A DNA stretch of 64,000 nt. Origin: Deltaproteobacteria bacterium UBA6601 (lineage in GTDB: Bacteria > Myxococcota_A > UBA796 > UBA9615). Below are positions 26,479 through 34,789 of this stretch, in pieces (position 1 is the stretch's first letter; each line of letters begins with the position of its first letter). Under the pieces are notes generated by a model. The model saw only the letters and a program-made list of their open reading frames with translations. It was not told the DNA's origin and ran no database searches. The stretch lies in assembly GCA_002433485.1 (NCBI GenBank), contig DJIF01000136.1, positions 1-64,000 of the forward strand. The letters run 5' to 3'. The translations under genes were made by a program, and so were the position numbers.

Positions 26479-27518
26479 TACGCCTCCAGCAGAGGATCCG
26501 GTACCAGCACGATCTTGCCGAGCACTGCCCTGTCCTCAATGAGTTGATGGGCCCTAGCCGCCTGACTCAAGGGCAGAACCCTGTGGATGACCGGCGAGAT
26601 CTCCCCTTGAGCCGCCACCGCAAGGGCTGCCTCGAGGTCCTGTCGCGAGCCCATAGTCGAGCCAATGACGGAGAGCTGCCGAAAGAAAATATGCCGCAGA
26701 TCTTCGACCGGATCGTGCCCGGTTGTTGCGCCACAGGTGAGAATGCGGCCTCCCGCCCGGGTCAACCGCAAGCTTTGCTGCCAGGTCGCCTTACCGACGC
26801 AGTCAATGGTGACATCAACGCCACCCCTGCCGGCCAGCTCGCGAACCCTCCGGGGCCAATCAGAATCACTGTAGTTGACCGTGTACTCAGCGCCCAGCCT
26901 GCGACAAAGGGCCAGCTTCTCTTCGGTAGAGGCAGTCGCTATCACCTGACAGCCACGATGCCGAGCTAGCTGGACGCACATGGCCCCGACCCCTCCCGAG
27001 GCACCCAGAATCAGCACTTTCTCACCGGCACGCAGAGCGCCCCGGGTGACGCACATTCGCCAGCTGGTGATTGCAACCAACGGAAAGGCTGCAGCCTCTT
27101 CGAAGCTCCAATCTTGCGGTACTGGAAGACACTGTTCAGCCGCTACAACCAGCTTGCTGCAATAGGTCCCATCACCACTCTCACCCAGGATGTGATAGCG
27201 CCGACACAAACTGGTCTCACCCTCATCGCAGCGAGCACAGCTACCGCATCCGTAGCCGGGATTCAGCAAGACCCGAGTCCCGGGGCCTGGGCTAGAAACT
27301 CCTTCGCCAACCGCACACACCATGCCGGCAGCGTCGGCGCCCGGGATGCGCGGGAGCTGGACCCCAGGCAGCTCACGCCGAACCCAGATGTCCAGATGAT
27401 TTACCGAAGCGGCATGCACCTCGAGCAGAACCTGCCCGGGACCCGGAACAGGATCGGGCAATTCACATAAGTGCAGCACCTCGGGCGGGCCTTGATGCTC
27501 GAAACGGATCGCCTGCAT
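26478..27518 (-). CDS. Medium-chain (zinc) alcohol dehydrogenase / quinone reductase-like protein
   Basis: 346 residues from MQAIRFEHQG at 27518; an ORF extension to 27590 has no support. It is a MDR protein: N-terminal GroES-like domain with GADAAGMVCAVGEGV, the four-Cys structural zinc lobe (YGCGSCARCDEGETSLC), and a Rossmann domain with ILGASGGVGAMCVQLA. NADP(H) probably binds there. Substrates are unknown; its partner thioesterase suggests a role in acyl or aldehyde metabolism. The three genes MDR, thioesterase and GNAT form one operon. A divergent D12 methyltransferase gene begins 119 bases away. Confidence 0.88.
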   Translation of the reverse strand: MQAIRFEHQGPPEVLHLCELPDPVPGPGQVLLEVHAASVNHLDIWVRRELPGVQLPRIPGADAAGMVCAVGEGVSSPGPGTRVLLNPGYGCGSCARCDEGETSLCRRYHILGESGDGTYCSKLVVAAEQCLPVPQDWSFEEAAAFPLVAITSWRMCVTRGALRAGEKVLILGASGGVGAMCVQLARHRGCQVIATASTEEKLALCRRLGAEYTVNYSDSDWPRRVRELAGRGGVDVTIDCVGKATWQQSLRLTRAGGRILTCGATTGHDPVEDLRHIFFRQLSVIGSTMGSRQDLEAALAVAAQGEISPVIHRVLPLSQAARAHQLIEDRAVLGKIVLVPDPLLEA

Positions 27519-27636
27519 GTGGGCGATACTAACTCGAATTGCAAGTCCCCGGGACAGCTCAGAAAAAAGCCTGGCGAGGATAGCTTTCACGCCTCAGCAG
27601 ACAGCCATGAGCGCCGCGGTAGTTTAGCCTGCAGCG

Positions 27637-28695
27637 ATGTTCCCCAGCACCCGATATCAGGGCAGCAAGCGAAAACTCATCCCCTGGCTCTTCGACTGTA
27701 TGGAGGGGCTGGAATTCGACCAGGTTCTCGACCTGTTCGGCGGCACAGCCTCGATCTCCTACGCCTTCAAGCAACGAGGCAAGCAAGTCCACTACAACGA
27801 CTACCTGCGCTTCAATCAGCAAGTCGGGACAGCGCTGATCAGCAACCATTCAACGAGGGTGAGCGAGGCCACTCTCAGCAGAGTGATGCTGGCGGCCGAG
27901 CGAGGAGCCGAGCCGGGGACTGCAAACCCGGGCTTTATCACCAGCACCTTCCCGGGAATCTACTTCACCGAGCCTGAGAACCGGTGGCTGGATGCGGTGA
28001 TTCCGGCCGTCGCTGACACCACGAATCCATTTGAACGGGCCATCCTCTGGGCTGCACTCGGTCAGGCTGCGCTGATCAAACGGCCCTACAACCTGTTCCA
28101 TCGCGCCAACCTCACAATGCGGCTCCGCAAGGTCCAGCGCAGCTTTGGCAACAAAGTTGCCTGGGAGCGCCCCTTCGACCACTACCTCAGCCACTTCGTG
28201 GCCGAATTCAACGCTGCAGTGTTCGACTCAGGGCGGATTTGCCAGAGCACCTGTGTAGACGCCGCCGAGTTCGAGCCGAGCTGCGACCTCGTTTACCTCG
28301 ACCCGCCCTATACCAGCGCCGCGCGCAACAGCGTCGACTACCGCGACTTCTATCACTTCCTCGAGGGAATGCTCGACTACCAAAATTGGTCCGACCAATT
28401 AGACCACAAGCGACGGCACAAACCACTGCGACGCCGAGCTAATCCCTGGAGCCGAGCCGCGGAGGTGACCTATGCCTTCCAGACTCTGTTCGAACGCTGC
28501 GCTCAGGTGCCCATCCTCGCGCTGTCTTACCGATCTGACGGCCTACCTAAAGTGAGCGAGCTCTGCCACATGCTGCGCAGTTTCGGTAGAGCGGTTACCG
28601 TCCATGAAGCGAAAGACTACCGCTATGCCCTCAGCGGGCGACGAGCGGGAGAAGTGCTGTTGCTAGCTCAGCTAAGCTCGGCGGGTCGCAGATGA
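27637..28695 (+). CDS. D12-class N6-adenine DNA methyltransferase
   Basis: 352 residues. The D12 (Dam-like, alpha) motif order is present: the N-terminal RYQGSKRKLIPWLF, the SAM loop VLDLFGGTASISYAF at about residues 30-44, and the catalytic DPPY in LVYLDPPYTSAARN near residue 227. Dam-type enzymes methylate N6 of adenine in short sites such as GATC. No restriction endonuclease or specificity gene is next to it, so it looks solitary. Such orphan enzymes mark the origin, mismatch repair or gene expression. The target site cannot be deduced. The mid-part (about 80-200) is longer than in E. coli Dam (278 residues). Confidence 0.9.
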   Translation: MFPSTRYQGSKRKLIPWLFDCMEGLEFDQVLDLFGGTASISYAFKQRGKQVHYNDYLRFNQQVGTALISNHSTRVSEATLSRVMLAAERGAEPGTANPGFITSTFPGIYFTEPENRWLDAVIPAVADTTNPFERAILWAALGQAALIKRPYNLFHRANLTMRLRKVQRSFGNKVAWERPFDHYLSHFVAEFNAAVFDSGRICQSTCVDAAEFEPSCDLVYLDPPYTSAARNSVDYRDFYHFLEGMLDYQNWSDQLDHKRRHKPLRRRANPWSRAAEVTYAFQTLFERCAQVPILALSYRSDGLPKVSELCHMLRSFGRAVTVHEAKDYRYALSGRRAGEVLLLAQLSSAGRR

Positions 28696-28783
28696 TCAAG
28701 GCTCGGCAGCCGCAGTAGAGAGTCCGGCGCGAGAGCTTCCATCTGCTTCCGATTCTGCACCATGCCGACTAAGGTGTGCGGCC

Positions 28784-29047
28784 ATGAGCCCCGCGCCACT
28801 ACCCTTGCGAAAGACCGAAGCAGGCTGCTGGCATCTCGACTGCCTGGGCCTGCTATGCCCGGTCCCAGTGATCAAGACCGGCCGCGCCATTCGCAAAGTT
28901 GAGGTCGGCGAAATCCTCACCGTGACCGCTGATGACCCGGGAGCTGCCGAAGATCTGGTCGACTGGTGCAACGCAAACCGACATGAATTGCTGGATAATC
29001 AACAACAGGGCGAGGTGTCTACCACCCGCATTCGCAGGTTGCGCTGA
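28784..29047 (+). CDS. tusA: TusA-family sulfurtransferase
   Basis: 87 residues. CLGLLCPVPVIKTGRAI contains the CPxP active-site motif of the SirA/TusA family, whose Cys carries persulfide sulfur in tRNA thiolation, molybdenum cofactor or other sulfur transfer. The N-terminal 15 residues are an extension. The stop TGA and the ATG of the next glycosyltransferase share one base (29045-29049), so the two are translated together although their functions are not obviously linked. Confidence 0.85.
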   Translation: MSPAPLPLRKTEAGCWHLDCLGLLCPVPVIKTGRAIRKVEVGEILTVTADDPGAAEDLVDWCNANRHELLDNQQQGEVSTTRIRRLR

Positions 29048-29775
29048 TGGCAAAAAAACAACGCGCAAACACCCAAACCGACCAGGCGCCACTGCTCTCG
29101 GTCGTGATCCCGGTCTACAACGAAAGGGACTTTGTTGCAGAGTTGGTCGACCGGGTGCTGGCACAGGACTACCTCATGGAGGTCCTACTCATCGACGATG
29201 GCAGCACCGACGGTAGCGTCGAGATCCTGCAAGGGCTCGCCGACCAGAACCCATGCATTCGAGCCCATTTCCACGCTCACAACCAGGGCAAGGGTGCTGC
29301 CCTGCGAACCGGCTTCGAAATGGCCCGCGGGGACTTCATTCTCATTCAAGACGCAGATCTGGAATACGACCCCAGAGACTACGGGAAACTGCTAGAGCCG
29401 CTGCTCGATGGGCGCGCCGATGTGGTCTATGGCAGTCGCTTTCTGGGTGGCCCGCACCGGGTTCTCAATTACCATCACTATCTGGCCAATCGCTTCTTGA
29501 CCATGCTCAGCAATGTGCTCACAGGTCTCAACCTGACCGACATGGAGACCTGCTACAAGGTGTTCCGCCGCGACATCCTCATTGACATGGCCCTGCGTCA
29601 GAACCGCTTCGGCTTCGAGCCTGAGTTCACCGCCAGGATCGCCAAGCGACGGTGCCGAGTTTACGAGGTACCCATCTCCTATTCGGGCAGGGACTACAGC
29701 GAGGGCAAGAAGATCACCTGGAAGGATGGGGTCGCTGCCTTATGGACAATCATGCGCAGCCGATTCGACGCCTGA
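29047..29775 (+). CDS. GT2 family glycosyltransferase, dolichyl/undecaprenyl-phosphate mannose synthase-like
   Basis: 242 residues. GT-A fold with SVVIPVYNERDFV at the start, LIDDGSTDGS, and the catalytic-site DADLEYDP (DxD-like, residues about 100). Then GSRFLGGPHR and the C-terminal ETCYKVFRRDIL are typical of DPM1/GtrB enzymes. No membrane segment follows, so it is the soluble type. Such enzymes load a hexose onto polyprenyl phosphate, the donor used by GT-C membrane enzymes such as the one at 19113-20942. It shares one base with tusA. Confidence 0.9.
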   Translation: MAKKQRANTQTDQAPLLSVVIPVYNERDFVAELVDRVLAQDYLMEVLLIDDGSTDGSVEILQGLADQNPCIRAHFHAHNQGKGAALRTGFEMARGDFILIQDADLEYDPRDYGKLLEPLLDGRADVVYGSRFLGGPHRVLNYHHYLANRFLTMLSNVLTGLNLTDMETCYKVFRRDILIDMALRQNRFGFEPEFTARIAKRRCRVYEVPISYSGRDYSEGKKITWKDGVAALWTIMRSRFDA

Positions 29776-29848
29776 AAGCAGGCTCAACAGCCTACACAGC
29801 GGCCATCCCGCGGGGCGCTGGTCCCGCGACCATGCTAGGCTGCCGCGC

Positions 29849-30700
29849 ATGAATTCTCAGCAGATGGACGAACTCGTTGACCTTCTGGTCCATCGGGTTC
29901 GTGCTCGCCTCGGCGGATCACTCCCTGCGAACGACAGCAATGAAGCGCTCTTCAAGGTCCAGTACGGCAGTGGATGGCAACGCAACGCGACCCTGGTCCC
30001 GACCCAACTGATCCACGCGGCAGGACGCTCAGACAATCGCGTTGCACGACGCATCGACCACACCCTGCTCAAGCCCGACGCCACCCGCGACCAGGTGGTC
30101 AAGCTCTGTGAAGAGGCCAAGCGTCACAACTTCTACTCCGTTTGCGTCAACTCCTCCAACGTAGCCCTGTGCGCCGACCTGCTACGAGGGTCTCAGACCG
30201 TTCCCATCTGCGTAGTTGGCTTTCCACTCGGTGCCTCCCTGCCCCAGGTCAAGGCCTATGAAGCACGCGAAGCGATCAAGCTCGGCGCCCGAGAGATCGA
30301 CACCGTCATCAACATCGGTGCCCTGAAATCAGGCGACCTTCAGACGGTCCTGGAGGACCTGATCGTCACCGTAGAGGCCTCTAAGCCCTATCCACTCAAG
30401 GTGATCCTCGAAACCAGTAAGCTCAGCGAAGAAGAAAAAGTAGCGGCCTGCGTACTGTCCCGCGAGGCTAAGGCCACCTTCGTCAAGACCAGCACCGGCT
30501 TCGGTGGCGGCGGCGCCACCATCGAAGATGTGCGGTTGATGAAACGCGTAGTCGGCGGTAGCGGAATGCAGGTCAAGGCAAGCGGAGGGGTTCGTACCCA
30601 TGAGGACGCCTGGGCGATGATCGAGGCCGGTGCTGACCGGCTGGGTGCCTCTTCCTCGGTCGCCGTCGTGACGGGCGGCGAGGGCAGCGGCGACTACTGA
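29849..30700 (+). CDS. deoC: Deoxyribose-phosphate aldolase with an N-terminal extension
   Basis: 283 residues, start MNSQQMDELV at 29849 (the frame opens at 29582 inside the preceding gene). DERA catalyses 2-deoxyribose 5-phosphate to glyceraldehyde 3-phosphate plus acetaldehyde. The active-site Lys213 is in FVKTSTGFG, the other Lys in VKASGGVRTH, and the acidic partner in REIDTVINIGALKSG. The core starts near residue 66 (RVARRIDHTLLKPDAT); most bacterial enzymes are 220-260 residues, so about 65 extra lie in front. Residues 1-23 are an amphipathic helix ending in GG before a flexible P/S/N linker. First gene of the nucleoside operon, six bases before the phosphorylase. Confidence 0.93.
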   Translation: MNSQQMDELVDLLVHRVRARLGGSLPANDSNEALFKVQYGSGWQRNATLVPTQLIHAAGRSDNRVARRIDHTLLKPDATRDQVVKLCEEAKRHNFYSVCVNSSNVALCADLLRGSQTVPICVVGFPLGASLPQVKAYEAREAIKLGAREIDTVINIGALKSGDLQTVLEDLIVTVEASKPYPLKVILETSKLSEEEKVAACVLSREAKATFVKTSTGFGGGGATIEDVRLMKRVVGGSGMQVKASGGVRTHEDAWAMIEAGADRLGASSSVAVVTGGEGSGDY

Positions 30701-30705
30701 GGCTC

Positions 30706-32031
30706 ATGCCCACCGATCTCCGCGACCTGATCGCCAGCAAGCGCGACGGCCAGGAACTCAGCCCCGCCGAACTGGAGGAATTCGTTACCGCAGCAGCGCG
30801 TGGCACAGCCAGTGAAGAACAGCTCTCCGCAATGCTCATGGCGATCTTCATTCGCGGCATGAGCGATGAGGAACGAACCGGCTACGCACTGGCCATGATG
30901 AACAGCGGCGAAGTGCTCAGTTGGGAGCACCTCGACCGTCCCACCGTGGACAAACACAGCACTGGCGGGGTTGGCGACAAGGTATCCCTGGTATGGGCAC
31001 CTCTGATGGCGGCAATGGGCTACGCGGTGCCGATGATCTCGGGCCGAGGTCTGGGTCATACGGGCGGCACCCTGGACAAGCTCGAAGCGATCCCTGGCTT
31101 CCGCACCGACCTGAGCAGCGCCGAGATGAACCGGGTAGTGGAGCGTTGCGGTTGCGTCATAACCGGTCAGACTGCCGATCTGGTACCTGCAGATCGAACC
31201 CTGTACGACCTCCGCTCCCGCACCGCCACGGTACCCAGCATCGATCACATCGCACCGTCCATCCTGAGCAAAAAACTCGCAGAGGGCGCTGAGACCCTGG
31301 TCCTTGACGTCAAGGTCGGCCGGGGCGCGTTCATGAAAACCCTCCCGGAAGCCCGTCAACTGGCAGAGGTCATGGTCGCCATCGGTACCGGCGCAGGGCG
31401 CAACACAGCCGCCCTGCTGACCCGCATGGAGGCACCTCTGGGGCGCTCGGTAGGAAACGCTAACGAAGTCAGAGAGAGCATCGAAGCGCTGTGCGGGCGC
31501 GGCCCTGCCGACCTGCGAGAGCTGGTATTGGCCCTTGCCGAGAGCGCCATAGTTGCTCGTCAGCCAACGACCGATAGAGGTGAACTGCGCAGCCAATTGG
31601 AGGCCGCACTGGATGATGGACGAGCGCTCCACTCGATGCGCCAGATGGTGGAAGCCCAGAGCGGCGACCCGCGCGCGCTCGATAACCCATCCCTGCTGCT
31701 CGGCATTGAGGGCAGCCAGCAAGAACTGCTACTGGCCCCCAGTGACGGCTGGATTGGCGGCATTGACGCCCTGGACATAGGCCTTGCAGCTGCAGCCCTT
31801 GGGGGCGGCCGCGGTGCAGACGGTTCAGCGCCCGACCCCGGCGTTGGTGTCGACCTTGAGCTCAGCATTGGTGCAGAGCTGCGGGCCGGGCAGCCCTGGG
31901 CACGACTCCATCATCGCTCTGAGAGAGGCCTTGAGCAGGCTCGAGCCCTTGCCATGCGTGCTCTGCGAATCGAAGCTGAAGCCCCCGATGGTGACGCCCT
32001 GGTGCTGGGCGCAATAGGCCGCGTCGAATGA
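30706..32031 (+). CDS. deoA: Pyrimidine nucleoside (thymidine) phosphorylase
   Basis: 441 residues. Family signatures: DKHSTGGVGDKVSLV at about 82, SGRGLGHTGGTLDKLE (phosphate and pyrimidine site) at about 112, and DVKVGRGAFMKT at about 200. It splits thymidine and deoxyuridine (or uridine) with phosphate to base and (deoxy)ribose 1-phosphate; DeoA and Pdp types cannot be separated by eye. Its stop overlaps the transporter start as ATGA (32028-32031). Product (deoxyribose 1-phosphate) would still need a phosphopentomutase, which is not in the window. Confidence 0.93.
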   Translation: MPTDLRDLIASKRDGQELSPAELEEFVTAAARGTASEEQLSAMLMAIFIRGMSDEERTGYALAMMNSGEVLSWEHLDRPTVDKHSTGGVGDKVSLVWAPLMAAMGYAVPMISGRGLGHTGGTLDKLEAIPGFRTDLSSAEMNRVVERCGCVITGQTADLVPADRTLYDLRSRTATVPSIDHIAPSILSKKLAEGAETLVLDVKVGRGAFMKTLPEARQLAEVMVAIGTGAGRNTAALLTRMEAPLGRSVGNANEVRESIEALCGRGPADLRELVLALAESAIVARQPTTDRGELRSQLEAALDDGRALHSMRQMVEAQSGDPRALDNPSLLLGIEGSQQELLLAPSDGWIGGIDALDIGLAAAALGGGRGADGSAPDPGVGVDLELSIGAELRAGQPWARLHHRSERGLEQARALAMRALRIEAEAPDGDALVLGAIGRVE

Positions 32032-33488
32032 AACCTGGGCTGACTCGAGTCGGCCTGCTGGCTGGCCTCATCGTGTTGGCTCTAAGCGCATGGGCAATGG
32101 GTGCGGAGCCAGAGCCTCTGCTGAACTCAGCGCTCAGCGAAAAAAGCCGGCAACCGGTGCCGCTGACCGCACGCCTACAGTCGCTCATCGGGATTCCCCT
32201 GTTGCTGCTGCTGGCCTGGAGCATGTCGACCAATCGCAGACTGGTGCCTTGGCGAGTGATCGGCTGGGGCCTGGGACTCCAGCTCCTGTTCGCTGTCATG
32301 GTCCTGAAGACAGTCCCGGGAAGGTGGCTATTCGCCGAACTGAACAAAGGGGTAATGCTACTGCTCGGCTTCACCACCGAAGGGGCCCGCTTTATCTTCG
32401 GCAATCTGGTCGATCATCAAGTTCCCGTTGGGATGCGCGATCCGACGGCCCCGATGGCTCCCCTTGCGCCCGCCGCCGAGGCCAGCAGCCAAGGTATGGA
32501 GATGGTCGCTTCAACGGGGTCATTCTTCGCCTTCAACGTGTTGCCGACGATCATCTTCTTCTCCTCTCTGATGGCAGTGCTCTACTACCTTGGCATCATG
32601 CAGTTGCTGGTTCGCGGCATGGCCTATCTGATGCTGCGCACCATGGGCACCTCTGGAGCTGAGAGCCTCTCGGCAGCGGCCAACATCTTCGTCGGTCAGA
32701 CCGAAGCCCCACTGGTGGTACGCCCGTTCATTGGAAAAATGACGGACTCCGAACTCAACGCCATCATGACCGGCGGCTTTGCCACCGTAGCCGGCGGCGT
32801 TATGGCCGCCTATGTAGGCATGCTCAGTGGGATCTTCCCAGATATAGCCGGGCATCTGATCGCAGCCTCTGTCATGTCGGCTCCAGCTGCCCTGGTCATC
32901 GCCAAGATCATGCTGCCCGAAGAGCAGATACCGGCAACCCAGGGGGAACTAGCTATTCACGTCGAGAAAATCGACATCAACATCATCGATGCGGCCGCTC
33001 GCGGTGCGACAGAAGGCATGAAGCTGGCCCTTAACGTAGCTGCCATGTTGCTCGCCTTTCTCGCACTGGTGGCGATGTTGAATGCTGCTATTGGTGCAGC
33101 AGGCGGCCTGGTCGGCTGGTCAGACTTGACCCTCGAAGTGCTGGTCGGCTACATCTTCTGGCCTGTGGCCTGGGCCATGGGTGTTCCTGCTTCTGAATGC
33201 GCAGCAGTCGGCGAACTGCTGGGCATCAAGACGATCCTCAACGAGTTCGTCGCCTACCTCCGGCTCGCCGACCCAGCCTCCGGGCTCTCCTATAGGAGCA
33301 CCGTCATCGTAACTTACGCGCTCTGCGGCTTCGCCAACCTAGGCTCCATCGGCATCCAGCTCGGCGGAATCAGCGGGATTGCTCCTGAACGGCGCAGCGA
33401 TCTCGCCCGAGTAGGCTTCAGGGCCATGATCGCTGGCACCCTGGCAGCCTTCTTGACCGCTAACATTGCTGGGATGCTGATCGGCTGA
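32028..33488 (+). CDS. Concentrative nucleoside transporter (CNT/NupC family)
   Basis: 486 residues, polytopic. An N-terminal signal-like helix (residues 5-23), then a 60-residue part containing TMs up to about 110, then the CNT core. The signature FFSSLMAVLYYLGIMQLLV, the nucleoside-binding segment SAAANIFVGQTEAPLVVRPFI and TGGFATVAGGVMAAYVGM match the NupC/CNT family, as does NEFVAYLRLAD with TYALCGFANLGSIGIQ. It brings nucleosides in with a Na+ or H+ gradient. It is longer at the N-terminus than E. coli NupC (400). Operon partner of deoC, deoA, punA and cdd. Confidence 0.93.
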   Translation: MKPGLTRVGLLAGLIVLALSAWAMGAEPEPLLNSALSEKSRQPVPLTARLQSLIGIPLLLLLAWSMSTNRRLVPWRVIGWGLGLQLLFAVMVLKTVPGRWLFAELNKGVMLLLGFTTEGARFIFGNLVDHQVPVGMRDPTAPMAPLAPAAEASSQGMEMVASTGSFFAFNVLPTIIFFSSLMAVLYYLGIMQLLVRGMAYLMLRTMGTSGAESLSAAANIFVGQTEAPLVVRPFIGKMTDSELNAIMTGGFATVAGGVMAAYVGMLSGIFPDIAGHLIAASVMSAPAALVIAKIMLPEEQIPATQGELAIHVEKIDINIIDAAARGATEGMKLALNVAAMLLAFLALVAMLNAAIGAAGGLVGWSDLTLEVLVGYIFWPVAWAMGVPASECAAVGELLGIKTILNEFVAYLRLADPASGLSYRSTVIVTYALCGFANLGSIGIQLGGISGIAPERRSDLARVGFRAMIAGTLAAFLTANIAGMLIG

Positions 33489-33512
33489 GGCCGAGCGCAG
33501 GCAGGAACGTAC

Positions 33513-34370
33513 ATGAGTGCCATCGAAGCAAGCATTAAGCAATCAGCGCAGGCCCTGCGAGACTGGGACCAGCGCCTGGCCACAGGCGGTTTTCTCGGCA
33601 TGGTATTGGGCTCAGGTCTCGGCGCGGTGGTCGAACACCTCGAGGAATGCCGAGAACTGCCCTACTCAGAAATCCCTGGCTTCGCACTTCCGTCGGTGGA
33701 AGGCCACACAGGCAGCCTCTGCGTAGGCAGCCTCGAAGGCCGCTCTGTCGTCATCCTACGTGGTCGAGTGCACCTCTATGAGGGGTTCAGTCCGGCCCAG
33801 GCAGTCCACGGGGTGCGGGTTCTCGCGCGCCTTGGTGCCGACGCCATCCTGCTTACCAACTCTGCCGGTGGGATCCGTGAAGACCTACAGGTAGGGGATC
33901 TGCTCGCTATCACCGACCACATCAACCTCAGTGGTCGCAATCCCCTGATGGGCCCTAACGAAGACCAGCTCGGGCCGCGCTTCCCAGACCTGACGCGAGC
34001 GTGGGACCCAGCCATTACCGCAGCGCTGCTCAAGGCCGGCGAGAAGGCTGGGGTACCGCTTAAGCAGGGAGTCTATGTCGCGGTCATCGGGCCCAGTTAC
34101 GAGACGCCCGCCGAGGTCCGCATGATGGCCCGCATTGGCGCCGACGTCGTGGGTATGAGCACCGTGGTCGAGGCCATCGCCGTTCGTCATATGGGCACTC
34201 GCGTCGCTGGAATCTCACTGGTATCCAATGCTGCTGCAGGGATGGGCGGAGCCCAGCAGGTCCTCAATCATGAAGAAGTCGGGGAGGCCGGTAAACAAGC
34301 CACCCAGCGAGTCGTCAGGGTGCTTAAGGAGCTGCTGATTAACGACCAGAGCTGGAGAGGCGAGCGGTGA
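33513..34370 (+). CDS. punA: Purine nucleoside phosphorylase
   Basis: 285 residues, trimeric (PNP/MTAP) family. LGSGLGAVVE (phosphate loop) at about 32, GRVHLYEGFSPAQAV at about 82, TNSAGGIREDLQVGDLLAI and the base-binding GPSYETPAEVRMMARIGADVVGMSTVVEAI are in order. It cleaves inosine and guanosine (and deoxy forms) to base and pentose 1-phosphate. It starts 24 bases after the transporter; the stop overlaps the next gene as GTGA (34367-34370). Confidence 0.93.
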   Translation: MSAIEASIKQSAQALRDWDQRLATGGFLGMVLGSGLGAVVEHLEECRELPYSEIPGFALPSVEGHTGSLCVGSLEGRSVVILRGRVHLYEGFSPAQAVHGVRVLARLGADAILLTNSAGGIREDLQVGDLLAITDHINLSGRNPLMGPNEDQLGPRFPDLTRAWDPAITAALLKAGEKAGVPLKQGVYVAVIGPSYETPAEVRMMARIGADVVGMSTVVEAIAVRHMGTRVAGISLVSNAAAGMGGAQQVLNHEEVGEAGKQATQRVVRVLKELLINDQSWRGER

Positions 34371-34789
34371 GCAAGGACAGCCTGAACGAGTTACTTGAGG
34401 CGGCGATCAGCGCCCGCAACAATAGCCACGCGCCCTTCTCGCGATTCCACGTGGGCGCAGCAGTTCGAGGTGGCTCAGGAACCATATACACCGGCTCTAA
34501 CATCGAGAGCTCCTCTTATGGACTGACAATCTGCGCTGAACGGCTGGCCCTGTGCATCGCCATCCACAGCGGCGAACGAGAAATCACCGAAGTGGCAGTA
34601 GTCTGTAGCACTCAAGAGGCTCCGGGCCCATGCGGAGCTTGCCGCCAGTTCATGGTCGACTTCGCACCGGGCGCTACTGTCCTTATGTCCAATCTCCAGG
34701 GCGACCGACGCACCGCCAGCGTCGCAGAGTTGATGCCCTGGGGCTTCGGGCCTACAGAACTTGCAGCTGCGGAACGAGCCGATGACTGA
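34367..34789 (+). CDS. cdd: Cytidine deaminase
   Basis: 140 residues from GTG 34367. Homotetrameric-type cytidine deaminase: NIESSSYGLTICAERLAL carries the CAE active site (zinc Cys and catalytic Glu), and PCGACRQFMVDF gives the other two zinc Cys. It turns (deoxy)cytidine into (deoxy)uridine, the substrate of the phosphorylase upstream. The C-terminal 30 residues are Ala/Glu-rich and may be a short extra tail. The start is fused with the punA stop. Confidence 0.93.
   Translation: MSKDSLNELLEAAISARNNSHAPFSRFHVGAAVRGGSGTIYTGSNIESSSYGLTICAERLALCIAIHSGEREITEVAVVCSTQEAPGPCGACRQFMVDFAPGATVLMSNLQGDRRTASVAELMPWGFGPTELAAAERADD

Noticed and set aside
30694..31722. Minus-strand open frame of 342 codons opposite the thymidine phosphorylase
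   Set aside because: Antisense of a clear, conserved enzyme gene; no family features.
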